The position numbers were made by a program, and so were the translations under genes. This document shows positions 43,279 through 53,720 of a stretch of 64,000 nt of DNA, in pieces. The number at the start of each line of letters is the position of its first letter. Positions within the stretch are counted from its first letter, which is position 1. Location: positions 1-64,000 of the forward strand of contig NZ_MQUS01000008.1 in the NCBI RefSeq assembly GCF_001953885.1, read 5' to 3'. The notes under the pieces are model-generated. The model was not told where the DNA came from. It was given only the letters and a program-made list of their open reading frames with translations, and did no database searches. Source of the stretch: Streptomyces sp. IMTB 2501. GTDB taxonomy: Bacteria > Actinomycetota > Actinomycetes > Streptomycetales > Streptomycetaceae.

Positions 43279-44436
43279 TTACAGACCCATGTCCTTGGCG
43301 ATGATCGACTTCATGATCTCGCTGGTGCCGCCGTAGATGCGGTTGACGCGGTTGTCCGCGTAGAGGCGGGCGATCGGGTACTCGTTCATGTACCCGTAGC
43401 CGCCGTGCAGTTGCAGGCAGCGGTCGATGACGCGGTGGGCGACCTCGGTGCAGAACAGCTTCGCGGAGGCGGCCTCGGCCGGGGTCAGCTCACCGGCGTC
43501 CAGGGCCTCCGTCGCGCGGTCGGCGACGGCCTCGGCGGCGTCTACCTCGGCCTGGCAGGCGGCCAGCTCGAACTTGGTGTTCTGGAAGTGCGCGACCGGC
43601 TTGCCGAAGACGGTGCGCTCCTGGACGTACTGCTTGGCGAAGCGCACGGCGGCCTTGGCCTGCGCGTAGGCGCCGAAGGCGATGCCCCAGCGCTCGGAGG
43701 CGAGGTTGTGGCCGAGGTAGTAGAAGCCCTTGTTCTCCTCGCCGAGGAGGTCCTCGACGGGCACCTTGACGTCGACGAAGGCCAGCTCGGCGGTGTCGGA
43801 GGTCTTCAGGCCGAGCTTGTCGAGCTTGCGGCCGACGGAGTAGCCCTCGGACTTGGTGTCCACGGCGAACAGGGAGATGCCGTGGCGGCGGTCCTCGGCG
43901 GTCGGCGCGGCGGTGCGGGCGCACACGATCACACGGTCGGCGTGGACACCGCCGGTGATGAAGGTCTTGGCGCCGTTGAGGACGTAGTGCGTACCGTCCT
44001 CGGAGAGCTTGGCGGTGGACTTCATGCCCGCGAGGTCGGAGCCGGTGCCCGGCTCGGTCATCGCGATGGCCCACATCTCCTCGCCGGTGACGAACTTCGG
44101 CAGGTACCGCTTCTTCTGCTCGTCCGTGGCCAGCATCTTGATGTACGGCAGGGCGAGCAGCACGTGCACACCGGAGCCGCCGAACTGGACGCCGGCGCGG
44201 GCGGTCTCCTCGTAGAGGACGGCCTCGAACTTGTGGCTGTCCAGGCCCGCGCCGCCGAACTCCTCGGGGACGTTGATACCGAAGATGCCCAGCTCACCGA
44301 GCTTGTAGTAGAAGTCGCGCGGCGCCTGGCCGGCTGCGAACCACTCGTCGTAGACCGGGACGACCTCGGCCTCGATGAAGGCGCGCAGGGTCTCCCGGAA
44401 CGCCTCGTGATCCTCGTTGAACACCGTACGGCGCAC
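43279..44436 (-). CDS. acyl-CoA dehydrogenase
   Basis: A 385-residue FAD enzyme. GTG 44436 is preferred because GGAGG lies 8 bases before it. The flavin motif is W-A-I-A-M-T-E-P-G-T-G-S-D, with L-N-G-A-K-T-F-I-T-G-G. The C-terminus is H-G-G-Y-G-Y-M-N-E-Y then Y-G-G-T-S-E-I-M. It oxidises acyl-CoA to enoyl-CoA; chain length is unknown. It probably forms an operon with tesB. A TAAGC-N4-GCTCA operator lies 25 bases upstream, pointing to a TetR-type fatty-acid or acyl-CoA regulator. Confidence 0.92.
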   Translation of the reverse strand: MRRTVFNEDHEAFRETLRAFIEAEVVPVYDEWFAAGQAPRDFYYKLGELGIFGINVPEEFGGAGLDSHKFEAVLYEETARAGVQFGGSGVHVLLALPYIKMLATDEQKKRYLPKFVTGEEMWAIAMTEPGTGSDLAGMKSTAKLSEDGTHYVLNGAKTFITGGVHADRVIVCARTAAPTAEDRRHGISLFAVDTKSEGYSVGRKLDKLGLKTSDTAELAFVDVKVPVEDLLGEENKGFYYLGHNLASERWGIAFGAYAQAKAAVRFAKQYVQERTVFGKPVAHFQNTKFELAACQAEVDAAEAVADRATEALDAGELTPAEAASAKLFCTEVAHRVIDRCLQLHGGYGYMNEYPIARLYADNRVNRIYGGTSEIMKSIIAKDMGL

Positions 44437-44460
44437 GCCGCCCACCTCCAGGTACCTGTC

Positions 44461-44474
44461 TAAGCGCTTGCTCA
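44461..44474. promoter_or_regulatory. operator TAAGCGCTTGCTCA (TnAGC-N4-GCTnA)
   Basis: An imperfect palindrome lies 25 bases before the acyl-CoA dehydrogenase start. The TnAGC-N4-GCTnA pattern recalls operators of TetR-type regulators of acyl-CoA genes in actinomycetes. It differs from the operators of the neighbouring TetR gene, so another regulator is expected to bind here. Confidence 0.45.
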
Positions 44475-44577
44475 GACTCGAAGATACCGGCGAGTACGGC
44501 AGCCGTCCAGGGTGAGCTTGCCCACCCGGGCCCCCGGGTGGACAGCGAGCGTCAGCCGCGCCGACGGGAGGCGGAGA

Positions 44578-45189
44578 TCACTCCCCTTCCACCGACGACT
44601 CCCCCGCCGCCTCGAACGCCCCGCACGCCATCCGGTGCAGCAGCGCCGCCATGGCCCCCCGGCCGGGCAGCGTGCCCGCACGGCCGAGGTGCGGGGTGGA
44701 GTTCAGCAGGCCGAACACGGAGTGGACGGCGGAGCGGGCGGAGGGCTCGGTCAGCGCCGGGTACACCTCGCGGACCACCTCGACCCACAGCTCCACGTAC
44801 TGCCGCTGAAGCTGGCGCACCAGCTTGCGGTCGCTGTCGCGCAGGCGGTCCAGCTCACGGTCGTGCAGAGTGATCAGGGGACGGTCGTCCAGGGCGAAGT
44901 CGATGTGGCCCTCGATCAGGGAGTCCAGGATCCGGCTCGCGGGCACCCCGTCGGCCTCCGCCAGGCGCCGCTTCGCCCCCGTCAGCAGCTGGCCGCTGAT
45001 GCCGACCAGCAGCTCGGCGAGCATCGCGTCCTTGCCCGGGAAGTGCCGGTAGAGACCTGGGCCGCTGATCCCCACCGCGGCACCTATCTCGTCGACACCG
45101 ACGCCGTGGAAGCCACGCTCGGCGAAGAGCCGGGCGGCCTCCTTCAGGATCTGCTCGCGGCGGGTCGGGGCGTCGGTTCTGGTGACCAT
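44578..45189 (-). CDS. TetR-family regulator of the leucine-degradation operon
   Basis: A 203-residue TetR protein. The N-terminal helix-turn-helix is F-H-G-V-G-V-D-E-I-G-A-A-V-G-I-S-G-P-G-L-Y-R-H-F. The C-terminal part is the ligand domain. It starts at ATG 45189 and is divergent from the carboxylase operon, with 107 bases between. Two similar palindromes there (45211-45228 and 45239-45256) are its likely operators. The inducer would be an acyl-CoA such as isovaleryl- or methylcrotonyl-CoA, by analogy with other leucine-pathway repressors; this is inference. Confidence 0.9.
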   Translation of the reverse strand: MVTRTDAPTRREQILKEAARLFAERGFHGVGVDEIGAAVGISGPGLYRHFPGKDAMLAELLVGISGQLLTGAKRRLAEADGVPASRILDSLIEGHIDFALDDRPLITLHDRELDRLRDSDRKLVRQLQRQYVELWVEVVREVYPALTEPSARSAVHSVFGLLNSTPHLGRAGTLPGRGAMAALLHRMACGAFEAAGESSVEGE

Positions 45190-45210
45190 GCAGGCAATTC
45201 TAGACAGCGA

Positions 45211-45256
45211 GGTTAGCGGTCGTTAACCTGAAGGAAATGGTTAACGCTCATTAACA
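45211..45256. promoter_or_regulatory. two TetR operators between divergent genes
   Basis: GGTTAGCGGTCGTTAACC (45211-45228) and GGTTAACGCTCATTAACA (45239-45256) share the pattern GGTTA-x-CG-x-TC-x-TTAAC, with centres 28 bases apart. They cover the promoters of the TetR gene and the carboxylase operon, so one repressor can control both. Confidence 0.7.
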
Positions 45257-45296
45257 GCGGATCGCAGGTTCGATCACCGGGTGAGGGGACCGCAGA

Positions 45297-46913
<1,617 letters not shown>

Positions 46914-46924
46914 GGAGGGGAACC

Positions 46925-48850
46925 GTGTTCGACACAGTGCTGGTCGCCAACCGGGGCGAGATCGCCGTACGTGTCATCCGTACGCTCCGCTCGCTGGGCG
47001 TGCGCTCGGTGGCGGTCTTCTCCGACGCCGACGCGGACGCGCGGCACGTCCGGGAGGCCGACACGGCGGTACGGATCGGTCCGGCGCCGGCCGCCGAGAG
47101 CTATCTGTCGGTGGAGCGGCTGCTGCAGGCCGCCGCCCGCACCGGCGCGCAGGCGGTCCACCCCGGATACGGCTTCCTCGCCGAGAACGCGGGCTTCGCG
47201 CGCGCCTGCGAGGAGGCGGGGCTGGCCTTCATCGGTCCGTCCGCGGACGCGATCGCGCTCATGGGCGACAAGATCCGCGCCAAGGAGACGGTGAAGGCGG
47301 CCGGAGTCCCGGTGGTCCCCGGCGGACGCGACCCCGAACTGGCCCAGGCAGCCCACGAGCTGGGGGCGCCCGTGCTGCTGAAGCCGTCCGCCGGCGGCGG
47401 TGGCAAGGGCATGCGGCTGGTGCGGGACCTGACGGTCCTGGAGGAGGAGATCGCGGCCGCCCGCCGCGAGGCCCGCGCCTCCTTCGGTGACGACACGCTG
47501 CTGGTGGAGCGATGGATCGACCGGCCCAGGCACATCGAGATCCAGGTGCTGGCCGACGGCCACGGCAACGTCGTCCACCTCGGCGAGCGCGAGTGCTCGC
47601 TGCAGCGACGCCACCAGAAGATCATCGAGGAGGCGCCGAGTGTGCTCCTGGACGAGCGGACCCGGGCCTCGATGGGCGAGGCGGCGGTGCAGGCGGCCCG
47701 CTCGTGCGGGTACCGGGGCGCGGGCACGGTGGAGTTCATCGTGCCGGGCAACGACCCCACCCACTACTACTTCATGGAGATGAACACCCGCCTCCAGGTG
47801 GAGCACCCGGTCACCGAACTCGTCACCGGACTCGACCTGGTGGAGTGGCAGGTGCGGGTGGCGGCCGGGGAGAGGCTGGGCTTCACACAGGACGACGTAC
47901 GACTGACCGGGCATGCGGTGGAGGCGCGGATCTGCGCGGAAGACCCCTCACGCGGCTTCCTGCCCTCCGGCGGCACGGTCCTTCTCCTGAACGAGCCGCA
48001 GGGCGACGGCGTCCGCACCGACTCCGGGCTCAGCGAGGGCACCGAGGTCGGCAGCCTCTACGACCCGATGCTGTCCAAGGTGATCGCCTACGGCCCCGAC
48101 CGCGAGACGGCGTTGCGGGGGCTCCGGGCGGCACTCGCGCAGACGGTCACGCTGGGCGTGCAGACCAACGCGGGCTTTCTGCGCCGGCTGCTGGCCCACC
48201 CGGCCGTCGTACAGGGGGACTTGGACACCGGTCTGGTCGAGCGGGTCGTGGACGAGCTGGTCTCGACGGACGTGCCCGAGGAGGTCTACGAGGCGGCGGC
48301 GGCCGTACGGGCGAAGGCGCTGGAGCCCCGCGCGGACGGCTGGGTCGACCCCTTCGCGGTGCCGAGCGGCTGGCGGCTCGGCGGCACCCCGAAGCCGCCC
48401 GCCTTCCACCTGCGGGTGCAGGACCCGGTGACGTACACCCCGCGCGGCACCGCGACGGTCGCCGAGGACACGGTCTCCGTCACCCTCGACGGCGTCCGCC
48501 ACGCCTTCCACCGGGCCGGTGACTGGATCGGCCGGGACGGCGACGCCTGGCAGGTGCGGGACCACGATCCGGTGGCCGCGTCCCTCGGCAGGGCCGCCCA
48601 CGCGGGCGCCGACTCCCTCACCGCGCCCATGCCCGGCACGGTCACCGTGGTCAAGGTGGCCGTCGGCGACGAGGTGGCCGCCGGGCAGAGCCTGCTGGTG
48701 GTGGAGGCCATGAAGATGGAGCACGTCATCTCCGCCCCGCACGCCGGCACGGTCGCCGAGCTGGACGTGACCCCGGGCACGACGGTCGCCATGGACCAGG
48801 TGCTCGCCGTGATCGCACCGCATGACGAGGAAGGGGTGGTGGCGGAGTGA
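46925..48850 (+). CDS. liuD: methylcrotonyl-CoA carboxylase, biotin (alpha) subunit
   Basis: A 641-residue protein from GTG 46925 behind GAGGAGGGG. Biotin carboxylase domain at about 1-450 ([10 protein letters not shown], the glycine loop [24 protein letters not shown]). A middle domain follows, then a C-terminal biotinyl domain with E-A-M-K-M, where Lys597 carries biotin. It charges biotin with bicarbonate and ATP for the upstream beta subunit. The gap after that gene is 11 bases. Its stop overlaps the HMG-CoA lyase start as GTGA. Confidence 0.94.
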   Translation: MFDTVLVANRGEIAVRVIRTLRSLGVRSVAVFSDADADARHVREADTAVRIGPAPAAESYLSVERLLQAAARTGAQAVHPGYGFLAENAGFARACEEAGLAFIGPSADAIALMGDKIRAKETVKAAGVPVVPGGRDPELAQAAHELGAPVLLKPSAGGGGKGMRLVRDLTVLEEEIAAARREARASFGDDTLLVERWIDRPRHIEIQVLADGHGNVVHLGERECSLQRRHQKIIEEAPSVLLDERTRASMGEAAVQAARSCGYRGAGTVEFIVPGNDPTHYYFMEMNTRLQVEHPVTELVTGLDLVEWQVRVAAGERLGFTQDDVRLTGHAVEARICAEDPSRGFLPSGGTVLLLNEPQGDGVRTDSGLSEGTEVGSLYDPMLSKVIAYGPDRETALRGLRAALAQTVTLGVQTNAGFLRRLLAHPAVVQGDLDTGLVERVVDELVSTDVPEEVYEAAAAVRAKALEPRADGWVDPFAVPSGWRLGGTPKPPAFHLRVQDPVTYTPRGTATVAEDTVSVTLDGVRHAFHRAGDWIGRDGDAWQVRDHDPVAASLGRAAHAGADSLTAPMPGTVTVVKVAVGDEVAAGQSLLVVEAMKMEHVISAPHAGTVAELDVTPGTTVAMDQVLAVIAPHDEEGVVAE

Positions 48851-49791
48851 CTGTCAACGGTCTCCCCATGGTCGTACCGGCCGCCGATCTGCCCGCGCGG
48901 GTGCGGATCCACGAGGTCGGCGCGCGCGACGGGCTGCAGAACGAGAAGTCGGCCGTACCGACCGAGATCAAGGCGGAGTTCATCCGCCGGCTCGCCGACG
49001 CGGGCCTGACCACCATCGAGGCCACGAGCTTCGTGCACCCCAAGTGGGTGCCCCAACTGGCCGACGCCGAGGAGCTGTTCCCGAGGGTCAAGGGCCTTCC
49101 GGGGGTCGCGCTCCCGGTGCTGGTGCCCAACCAGCGCGGCCTGGACCGGGCGCTGGCGCTCGGCGCCGACCGGGTCGCCGTCTTCGCCAGCGCCACGGAG
49201 TCCTTCGCGAAGGCCAACCTCAACCGCACGGTGGACGAGTCACTGGCCGTGTTCGAGCCGGTGGTCCGGCAGGCGAAGGCCGCGGGCGCGCACGTACGCG
49301 GCTATGTGTCCATGTGCTTCGGCGACCCCTGGGAGGGAGCGGTCCCGCTCCACCAGGTGGCCCGTGTCTGCACGGCGCTGAGGGACATGGGCTGCGACGA
49401 GCTGAGCCTCGGCGACACCATCGGGGTCGCGACCCCGGGCCATGTGCTCGAACTGCTCGCGCTGCTGAACGAGGAGCGCGTGCCGACGAACATGATCGGC
49501 GTCCACTTCCACGACACCTACGGCCAGGCGCTCGCGAACACCTACGCGGCCCTGGAGCACGGCGTGACCACCATCGACGCCTCGGCCGGAGGCCTCGGCG
49601 GCTGCCCGTACGCCAAGTCCGCCACCGGCAACCTCGCCACCGAGGACCTCGTCTGGATGCTGCACGGCCTCGGCATCGAGACCGGGGTCGACCTCGGCCG
49701 TCTGACCGCCACCAGCGTGTGGATGGCCGCCCATCTGGACCGGCCCAGCCCGTCCCGTACCGTCCGCGCTCTCTCCCACAAGGACCAGTGA
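48847..49791 (+). CDS. liuE: hydroxymethylglutaryl-CoA lyase
   Basis: A 314-residue DRE-TIM lyase. GTG 48847 overlaps the previous stop. Motifs include [10 protein letters not shown], the metal-binding [10 protein letters not shown] and the signature loop G-G-L-G-G-C-P-Y-A with the catalytic Cys. It splits HMG-CoA into acetoacetate and acetyl-CoA, the last step of leucine breakdown. A methylglutaconyl-CoA hydratase is not present in the operon and must be encoded elsewhere. AcdH starts 5 bases after its stop. Confidence 0.95.
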   Translation: MTVNGLPMVVPAADLPARVRIHEVGARDGLQNEKSAVPTEIKAEFIRRLADAGLTTIEATSFVHPKWVPQLADAEELFPRVKGLPGVALPVLVPNQRGLDRALALGADRVAVFASATESFAKANLNRTVDESLAVFEPVVRQAKAAGAHVRGYVSMCFGDPWEGAVPLHQVARVCTALRDMGCDELSLGDTIGVATPGHVLELLALLNEERVPTNMIGVHFHDTYGQALANTYAALEHGVTTIDASAGGLGGCPYAKSATGNLATEDLVWMLHGLGIETGVDLGRLTATSVWMAAHLDRPSPSRTVRALSHKDQ

Positions 49792-49796
49792 TCAGC

Positions 49797-50957
49797 ATGG
49801 ACCACCGTCTCAGCCCCGAGCTGGAGGAACTCCGCCGTACGGTGGAGGAGTTCGCGCACGATGTCGTGGCGCCGAAGATCGGCGACTTCTACGAGCGGCA
49901 CGAGTTCCCGTACGAGATCGTCCGCGAGATGGGCCGTATGGGCCTGTTCGGGCTGCCGTTCCCGGAGGAGTACGGCGGCATGGGCGGCGACTATCTGGCG
50001 CTCGGCATCGCCCTGGAGGAGCTGGCCCGGGTGGACTCCTCCGTGGCCATCACACTGGAGGCGGGCGTCTCCCTGGGCGCCATGCCCCTGCACCTCTTCG
50101 GCACCGAGGAGCAGAAGCGCGAGTGGCTCCCCCGCCTCTGCACGGGCGAGATCCTGGGCGCGTTCGGCCTGACGGAGCCGGACGGCGGCAGCGACGCCGG
50201 TGCCACGCGTACGACGGCCCGCCTGGACCCGGACACGAACGAATGGGTGATCAACGGCACGAAGTGCTTCATCACCAACTCGGGCACGGACATCACGGGT
50301 CTGGTGACCGTCACCGCCGTCACCGGCCGCAAGCCGGACGGCAAGCCGCGGATCTCGGCGATCATCGTCCCGTCCGGCACCCCTGGCTTCACGGTCGCCG
50401 CGCCGTACTCGAAGGTGGGCTGGAACGCCTCCGACACCCGCGAGCTGTCGTTCGCCGACGTCCGGGTCCCCGCCGCCAATCTGCTCGGTGAGGAGGGCCG
50501 GGGCTACGCCCAGTTCCTGCGCATCCTCGACGAGGGCCGCATCGCCATCGCGGCTCTCGCGACGGGCCTGGCACAGGGGTGTGTCGACGAATCGGTGAAG
50601 TACGCGAAGGAGCGCCACGCGTTCGGCCGCCCCATCGGCGCCAACCAGGCCATCCAGTTCAAGATCGCCGACATGGAGATGAAGGCGCACACGGCCCGCC
50701 TGGCCTGGCGCGACGCGGCGAGCCGCCTGGTGGCCGGCGAACCCTTCAAGAAGGAGGCAGCCCTGGCCAAGCTGTACTCCTCCACCGTCGCCGTGGACAA
50801 CGCCCGCGACGCCACCCAGGTCCACGGTGGCTACGGCTTCATGAACGAGTATCCGGTGGCCCGCATGTGGCGCGACTCCAAGATCCTGGAGATCGGCGAG
50901 GGCACGAGCGAGGTCCAGCGGATGCTGATCGCACGGGAGTTGGGGCTGGTGAGCTAG
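49797..50957 (+). CDS. acdH: branched-chain acyl-CoA dehydrogenase
   Basis: A 386-residue acyl-CoA dehydrogenase. ATG 49797 fits the family N-terminus. Motifs are G-A-F-G-L-T-E-P-D-G-G-S-D-A-G, V-I-N-G-T-K-C-F-I-T-N-S-G, V-G-W-N-A-S-D-T-R-E and G-E-G-T-S-E-V-Q-R-M-L. From memory, streptomycete AcdH is needed for valine, isoleucine and leucine catabolism and lies in the same setting in S. coelicolor. Here it would form 3-methylcrotonyl-CoA for the upstream carboxylase. It is the last gene of the TetR-controlled operon. Confidence 0.92.
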   Translation: MDHRLSPELEELRRTVEEFAHDVVAPKIGDFYERHEFPYEIVREMGRMGLFGLPFPEEYGGMGGDYLALGIALEELARVDSSVAITLEAGVSLGAMPLHLFGTEEQKREWLPRLCTGEILGAFGLTEPDGGSDAGATRTTARLDPDTNEWVINGTKCFITNSGTDITGLVTVTAVTGRKPDGKPRISAIIVPSGTPGFTVAAPYSKVGWNASDTRELSFADVRVPAANLLGEEGRGYAQFLRILDEGRIAIAALATGLAQGCVDESVKYAKERHAFGRPIGANQAIQFKIADMEMKAHTARLAWRDAASRLVAGEPFKKEAALAKLYSSTVAVDNARDATQVHGGYGFMNEYPVARMWRDSKILEIGEGTSEVQRMLIARELGLVS

Positions 50958-51057
50958 TCATTGTTCGGCGAATCAGGTGGTTCTCCCGGGGCAGGGCATT
51001 GCGTGACGGGCGAGCGGAACGTTGGTCAGCGCGTCCGTCATCTGCCTGGAGGTAACC

Positions 51058-51474
51058 GTGAAAGCCGCGAAGTATGCGACCGGATTGACGCTGGGACTGA
51101 TGGTGACCGTCACACTGGTCACCCCGGCCGCTTCCGCCGCGCCGCACTCCGGTGGGGCCGACCGCATCGCCCTCACCAACTCCGACAACGGCCGCACCGT
51201 GGCCCGGTCGGTCGGTGACGACACCGGGATCCGGCTGACGGCCTCCCGCGAGCGGGGCTTGACATACACGTGGAGCATGCCGAGCACCCGCGACGCCCAC
51301 GTCCTGACCCGGACCGTCAGCGGCACTACAGCTGCCGGTGACGCGTACGCGGTCCTGCACGCGGAAAGCCCGGGTACCGGCACCATCACCGCGGTGCGGC
51401 AGTGCCGCCCCGACCCCGGGCACAAGTGCCCCCTCGCCATCGCACCGTGGAAGGTCACCATCAAGGTGAGCTGA
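51058..51474 (+). CDS. secreted chagasin-like (I42-type) inhibitor or small exported protein
   Basis: A 138-residue protein. GTG 51058 follows a perfect GGAGGTAA. The signal peptide runs to about residue 28 (L-V-T-P-A-A-S-A-A). The mature part has the layout of chagasin-type cysteine peptidase inhibitors: an early strand with I-A-L-T-N-S-D-N-G, a central T-Y-T-W loop, then G-T-G-T-I-T-A-V-R-Q and a final P-W-K-V-T-I-K-V strand. Two Cys (R-Q-C-R-P, H-K-C-P-L) may form a disulphide. Family assignment is by pattern and moderate. It has its own ribosome binding site and is not coupled to acdH. Confidence 0.7.
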   Translation: MKAAKYATGLTLGLMVTVTLVTPAASAAPHSGGADRIALTNSDNGRTVARSVGDDTGIRLTASRERGLTYTWSMPSTRDAHVLTRTVSGTTAAGDAYAVLHAESPGTGTITAVRQCRPDPGHKCPLAIAPWKVTIKVS

Positions 51475-51975
51475 GGAGCTGAGACGCCGCGCGGCGTCGG
51501 TCTTCAGGACATGCTGGTGCCTTAGGACGTGCCGATGCCTCGAAGGCCGACGCCGCGCATCACCCTCTGCCGCTCCCCTCGCTCCTGCCCTGGGCCCCGG
51601 TCGGCGGATGGAGCGGATCATCACCGCGAGGACCGGCGAAGCAGCCGACGTCGTCGGCGCAGGACTGGGCGGCGAGCTGAGACGCCGGGCAGACGATAGC
51701 GGATCCACCGCCCGGCTCGACCTCCACCAGGTGGCGACTGGAGCGGCTCACTCGGTTGAGTGCCCGGAGCGCAGACACGCCTTCTCCTCGCCATGCGCGT
51801 TGGCGGCCACATCGAGATGGCCCGATGCCGTCTTGAGCGTTGTCGAGAACGTCGAAGCAGACACATGCCCTGCTGGGACGTACGTTGGAGCCCCCTCCCG
51901 CCACGTCTTGCTCGACACGACGGGAAGGGCGTTCGAAAGGTGCGGCCCTGACCCTGCGGTCGCCATGGGGGTGCG
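51475..51975. other. 501-base stretch without a supported gene
   Basis: Open frames exist in several directions but all look compositional: Arg-rich, and without family motifs. There is no ribosome binding site in front of any candidate start. The stretch lies right behind the abruptly ending haem-oxygenase-like gene, so it may be a scar or decayed sequence from a rearrangement. No repeat or IS end was found. Confidence 0.5.
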
Positions 51976-52293
51976 TCAGCCGGACGTCCGCGCCGGCACC
52001 AGGGCGAGGACCGGGGAGACGCCGCGGGCCGCGAAATGGCGCAGATCGCGCTCGATCAGCGGGACCTTCCGCAGGTCTTCCGCCGTCCAGAGCCCGGCGA
52101 CGGCCGGTTCGGTGGTGTGGGAGAGCTCCGTTTCCAGGGTGCGCAACACGACCCGGTAGGCGGCCAGTTGGGCCACATAGCGGTCGAGCGGGAGGCTTCC
52201 GGCGAGCAGCGCGGTGGCGAAGGCGGTGGTCTCCAGGGCGTCGTGCCGGGCCCGGGTGCCGGTGCGGAGGCGGCCTGTGGCCGTCGCTGTCAT
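51976..52293 (-). CDS. haem-oxygenase-like protein, C-terminally truncated
   Basis: A 105-residue protein. ATG 52293 overlaps the prenyl synthase stop as ATGA. It matches only the first half of haem-oxygenase-like proteins: R-L-R-T-G-T-R-A-R-H with the proximal His, then L-L-A-G-S-L-P-L-D-R-Y-V-A-Q-L-A-A-Y and L-E-T-E-L. Full members have about 200 residues. The distal helix with its glycines is absent, and the frame stops in unrelated sequence. It may be non-functional, or a short variant serving the prenyl synthase. The N-terminal match is clear by eye; the truncation is directly seen. Confidence 0.65.
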   Translation of the reverse strand: MTATATGRLRTGTRARHDALETTAFATALLAGSLPLDRYVAQLAAYRVVLRTLETELSHTTEPAVAGLWTAEDLRKVPLIERDLRHFAARGVSPVLALVPARTSG

Positions 52294-53498
52294 ACGCCGC
52301 CCCGCTGCCGGAGGGTGTCGTGGAGCCGGTCGACGAGGTGGCCCTTGCGTTCGATGGTGATGTCGAAGTAGGCCGCACTCTCCGCCGTGCGGCACACCCG
52401 GTGCACGGCCTCCTTCGCGGCGCGCTTGTGTTCCACCGCCTCGGCCGCGAGGGCGAGCAGCGTCCGGTCGAGGTCCGGGTGGCCGAGGACGTGGCTGCGC
52501 AGCCGTTCGCCGGACGGGGTGCGGCGGATGTCGGGCGGTACGGAGTCGAGGAGTTCCAGCAGGACGCGGTTGCTCAGCGCGTCGAGGTCCTCGTGGGTGT
52601 TGGCGCCACCGAGTTCCGGCACGAAGTCGGTGACGTCGTTGAACAGCTGGCTGGCGAGCCCGAGTTGACGCATCGCCTCGTCCAGGGTGGCGCGCTCTTC
52701 GGTGACGACGCGGAGGGCGGCCAGCGCCGCGTCGAGCGGCATCCGGAACAGCGTGCCCGTCTTGAGCGCGGTCATCGACTCCCAGAAGCCGATCCGCTCC
52801 GCGTAGGGGGCGTCGGTCAGTTCGCCGCGGGTGCGGTCCGAGCGGGTCGCGAGGTCGACGGCCTGCCCGGTGAATCCGTTCGCCACCGCCGCGAGCAGGC
52901 ACTCCACGACGGCCGGGTCGGCCGCGTGCGCCAGTGCGGCCGTGATCAGCCAGGAGCCGGTGTTGAGGGCGAGCGGGACACCGTGGGTGAGGTGCAGCGC
53001 GGGTTCGCCGTAGCGGACGGTGCTGCCGTCCTGGATGTCGTCGAGCGCGACCGCGGCCTTCAGCAGGACCCGCACGGCGACGGCGGCCCGCCGGACGGCG
53101 GCAAGGTCACCGCCGCCGCCGTCGCCGTCGCCGTCGCCGTCAGAGACCTTGGGTGCGTCGGAGATGTCGTGGAAGCCCCGGTAGTTGCGGTACGCCCAGT
53201 ACACCATCGAGGGCCGCAGCGGGGCCCCGCCCCCGGGCGCTCCGGGGTGCGGTCGCAGCGCCTCCTGCCCCGCCTTGGAGCCGAGGGCGTCGGCGACCGG
53301 CAGATGCAGCGCGCGGTCGAGCGCCGCGGCGTAGGCCGAGCCGTGTCGCGGAGCGCCGGGCGGCCGGCCCGTCAGCGATCCGAGGAACCGGGCCAGATCC
53401 TCCTCCAGCAACGCGGCGTCCGCACGGACGACATCCTCCACCGCGCTCACGTCTCCACCCACTGCCGCGGTCACTCCTTCTTCGTACTCGGCCGCCAT
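52290..53498 (-). CDS. polyprenyl (isoprenyl diphosphate) synthase
   Basis: A 402-residue all-alpha prenyl synthase if started at ATG 53498; GTG codons at 53474 and 53462 have better purine tracts. The first Asp-rich motif is D-D-I-Q-D in V-A-L-D-D-I-Q-D-G-S-T-V-R-Y-G, followed by H-G-V-P-L-A-L-N-T-G-S. The second is N-D-V-T-D in Q-L-F-N-D-V-T-D. It should build C15-C20 or longer prenyl diphosphates. A GCCGTC microsatellite encodes Asp-Gly repeats near residue 120. The gene is next to a truncated haem-oxygenase-like gene and separates acdH from the des locus. No terpene cyclase or encapsulin shell gene is nearby. Confidence 0.87.
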   Translation of the reverse strand: MAAEYEEGVTAAVGGDVSAVEDVVRADAALLEEDLARFLGSLTGRPPGAPRHGSAYAAALDRALHLPVADALGSKAGQEALRPHPGAPGGGAPLRPSMVYWAYRNYRGFHDISDAPKVSDGDGDGDGGGGDLAAVRRAAVAVRVLLKAAVALDDIQDGSTVRYGEPALHLTHGVPLALNTGSWLITAALAHAADPAVVECLLAAVANGFTGQAVDLATRSDRTRGELTDAPYAERIGFWESMTALKTGTLFRMPLDAALAALRVVTEERATLDEAMRQLGLASQLFNDVTDFVPELGGANTHEDLDALSNRVLLELLDSVPPDIRRTPSGERLRSHVLGHPDLDRTLLALAAEAVEHKRAAKEAVHRVCRTAESAAYFDITIERKGHLVDRLHDTLRQRGGV

Positions 53499-53651
53499 CG
53501 GACAGCCGTCAGCGCGCGGACCAACATAACCGCGCGTGATCGCAACAACCAGGCAGGAAAAGGGAGGTGAGCGTCGGATGCGCGGCGAATGGCCGATTCC
53601 GCTCCCATGGCTCCGGACGCCCGGGACCACCCCCGACCCTGGACATCAGGT

Positions 53652-53670
53652 GAGGTTAGGCTAACCTACC
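53652..53670. promoter_or_regulatory. iron box upstream of desE
   Basis: The palindromic core GGTTAGGCTAACC (53654-53666) matches the Streptomyces DmdR1/DtxR iron box (consensus TTAGGTTAGGCTAACCTAA, outer bases imperfect here). It lies 51 bases before the desE start, so desE should be repressed when iron is sufficient. Confidence 0.9.
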
Positions 53671-53720
53671 TTCGAACCTGTCCGGCGGGCGCTCCGCCCC
53701 GTTCGAAAGCAGTCATACCC

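Noticed and set aside
51608..52159. Forward 183-codon frame in the gene-poor stretch
   Set aside because: It overlaps the haem-oxygenase-like gene on the other strand, has no ribosome binding site and no recognisable motif.
52290..53498. Encapsulin family 2 cargo system
   Set aside because: Some prenyl synthases are encapsulin cargo, but no shell gene or cargo-loading segment is visible nearby.
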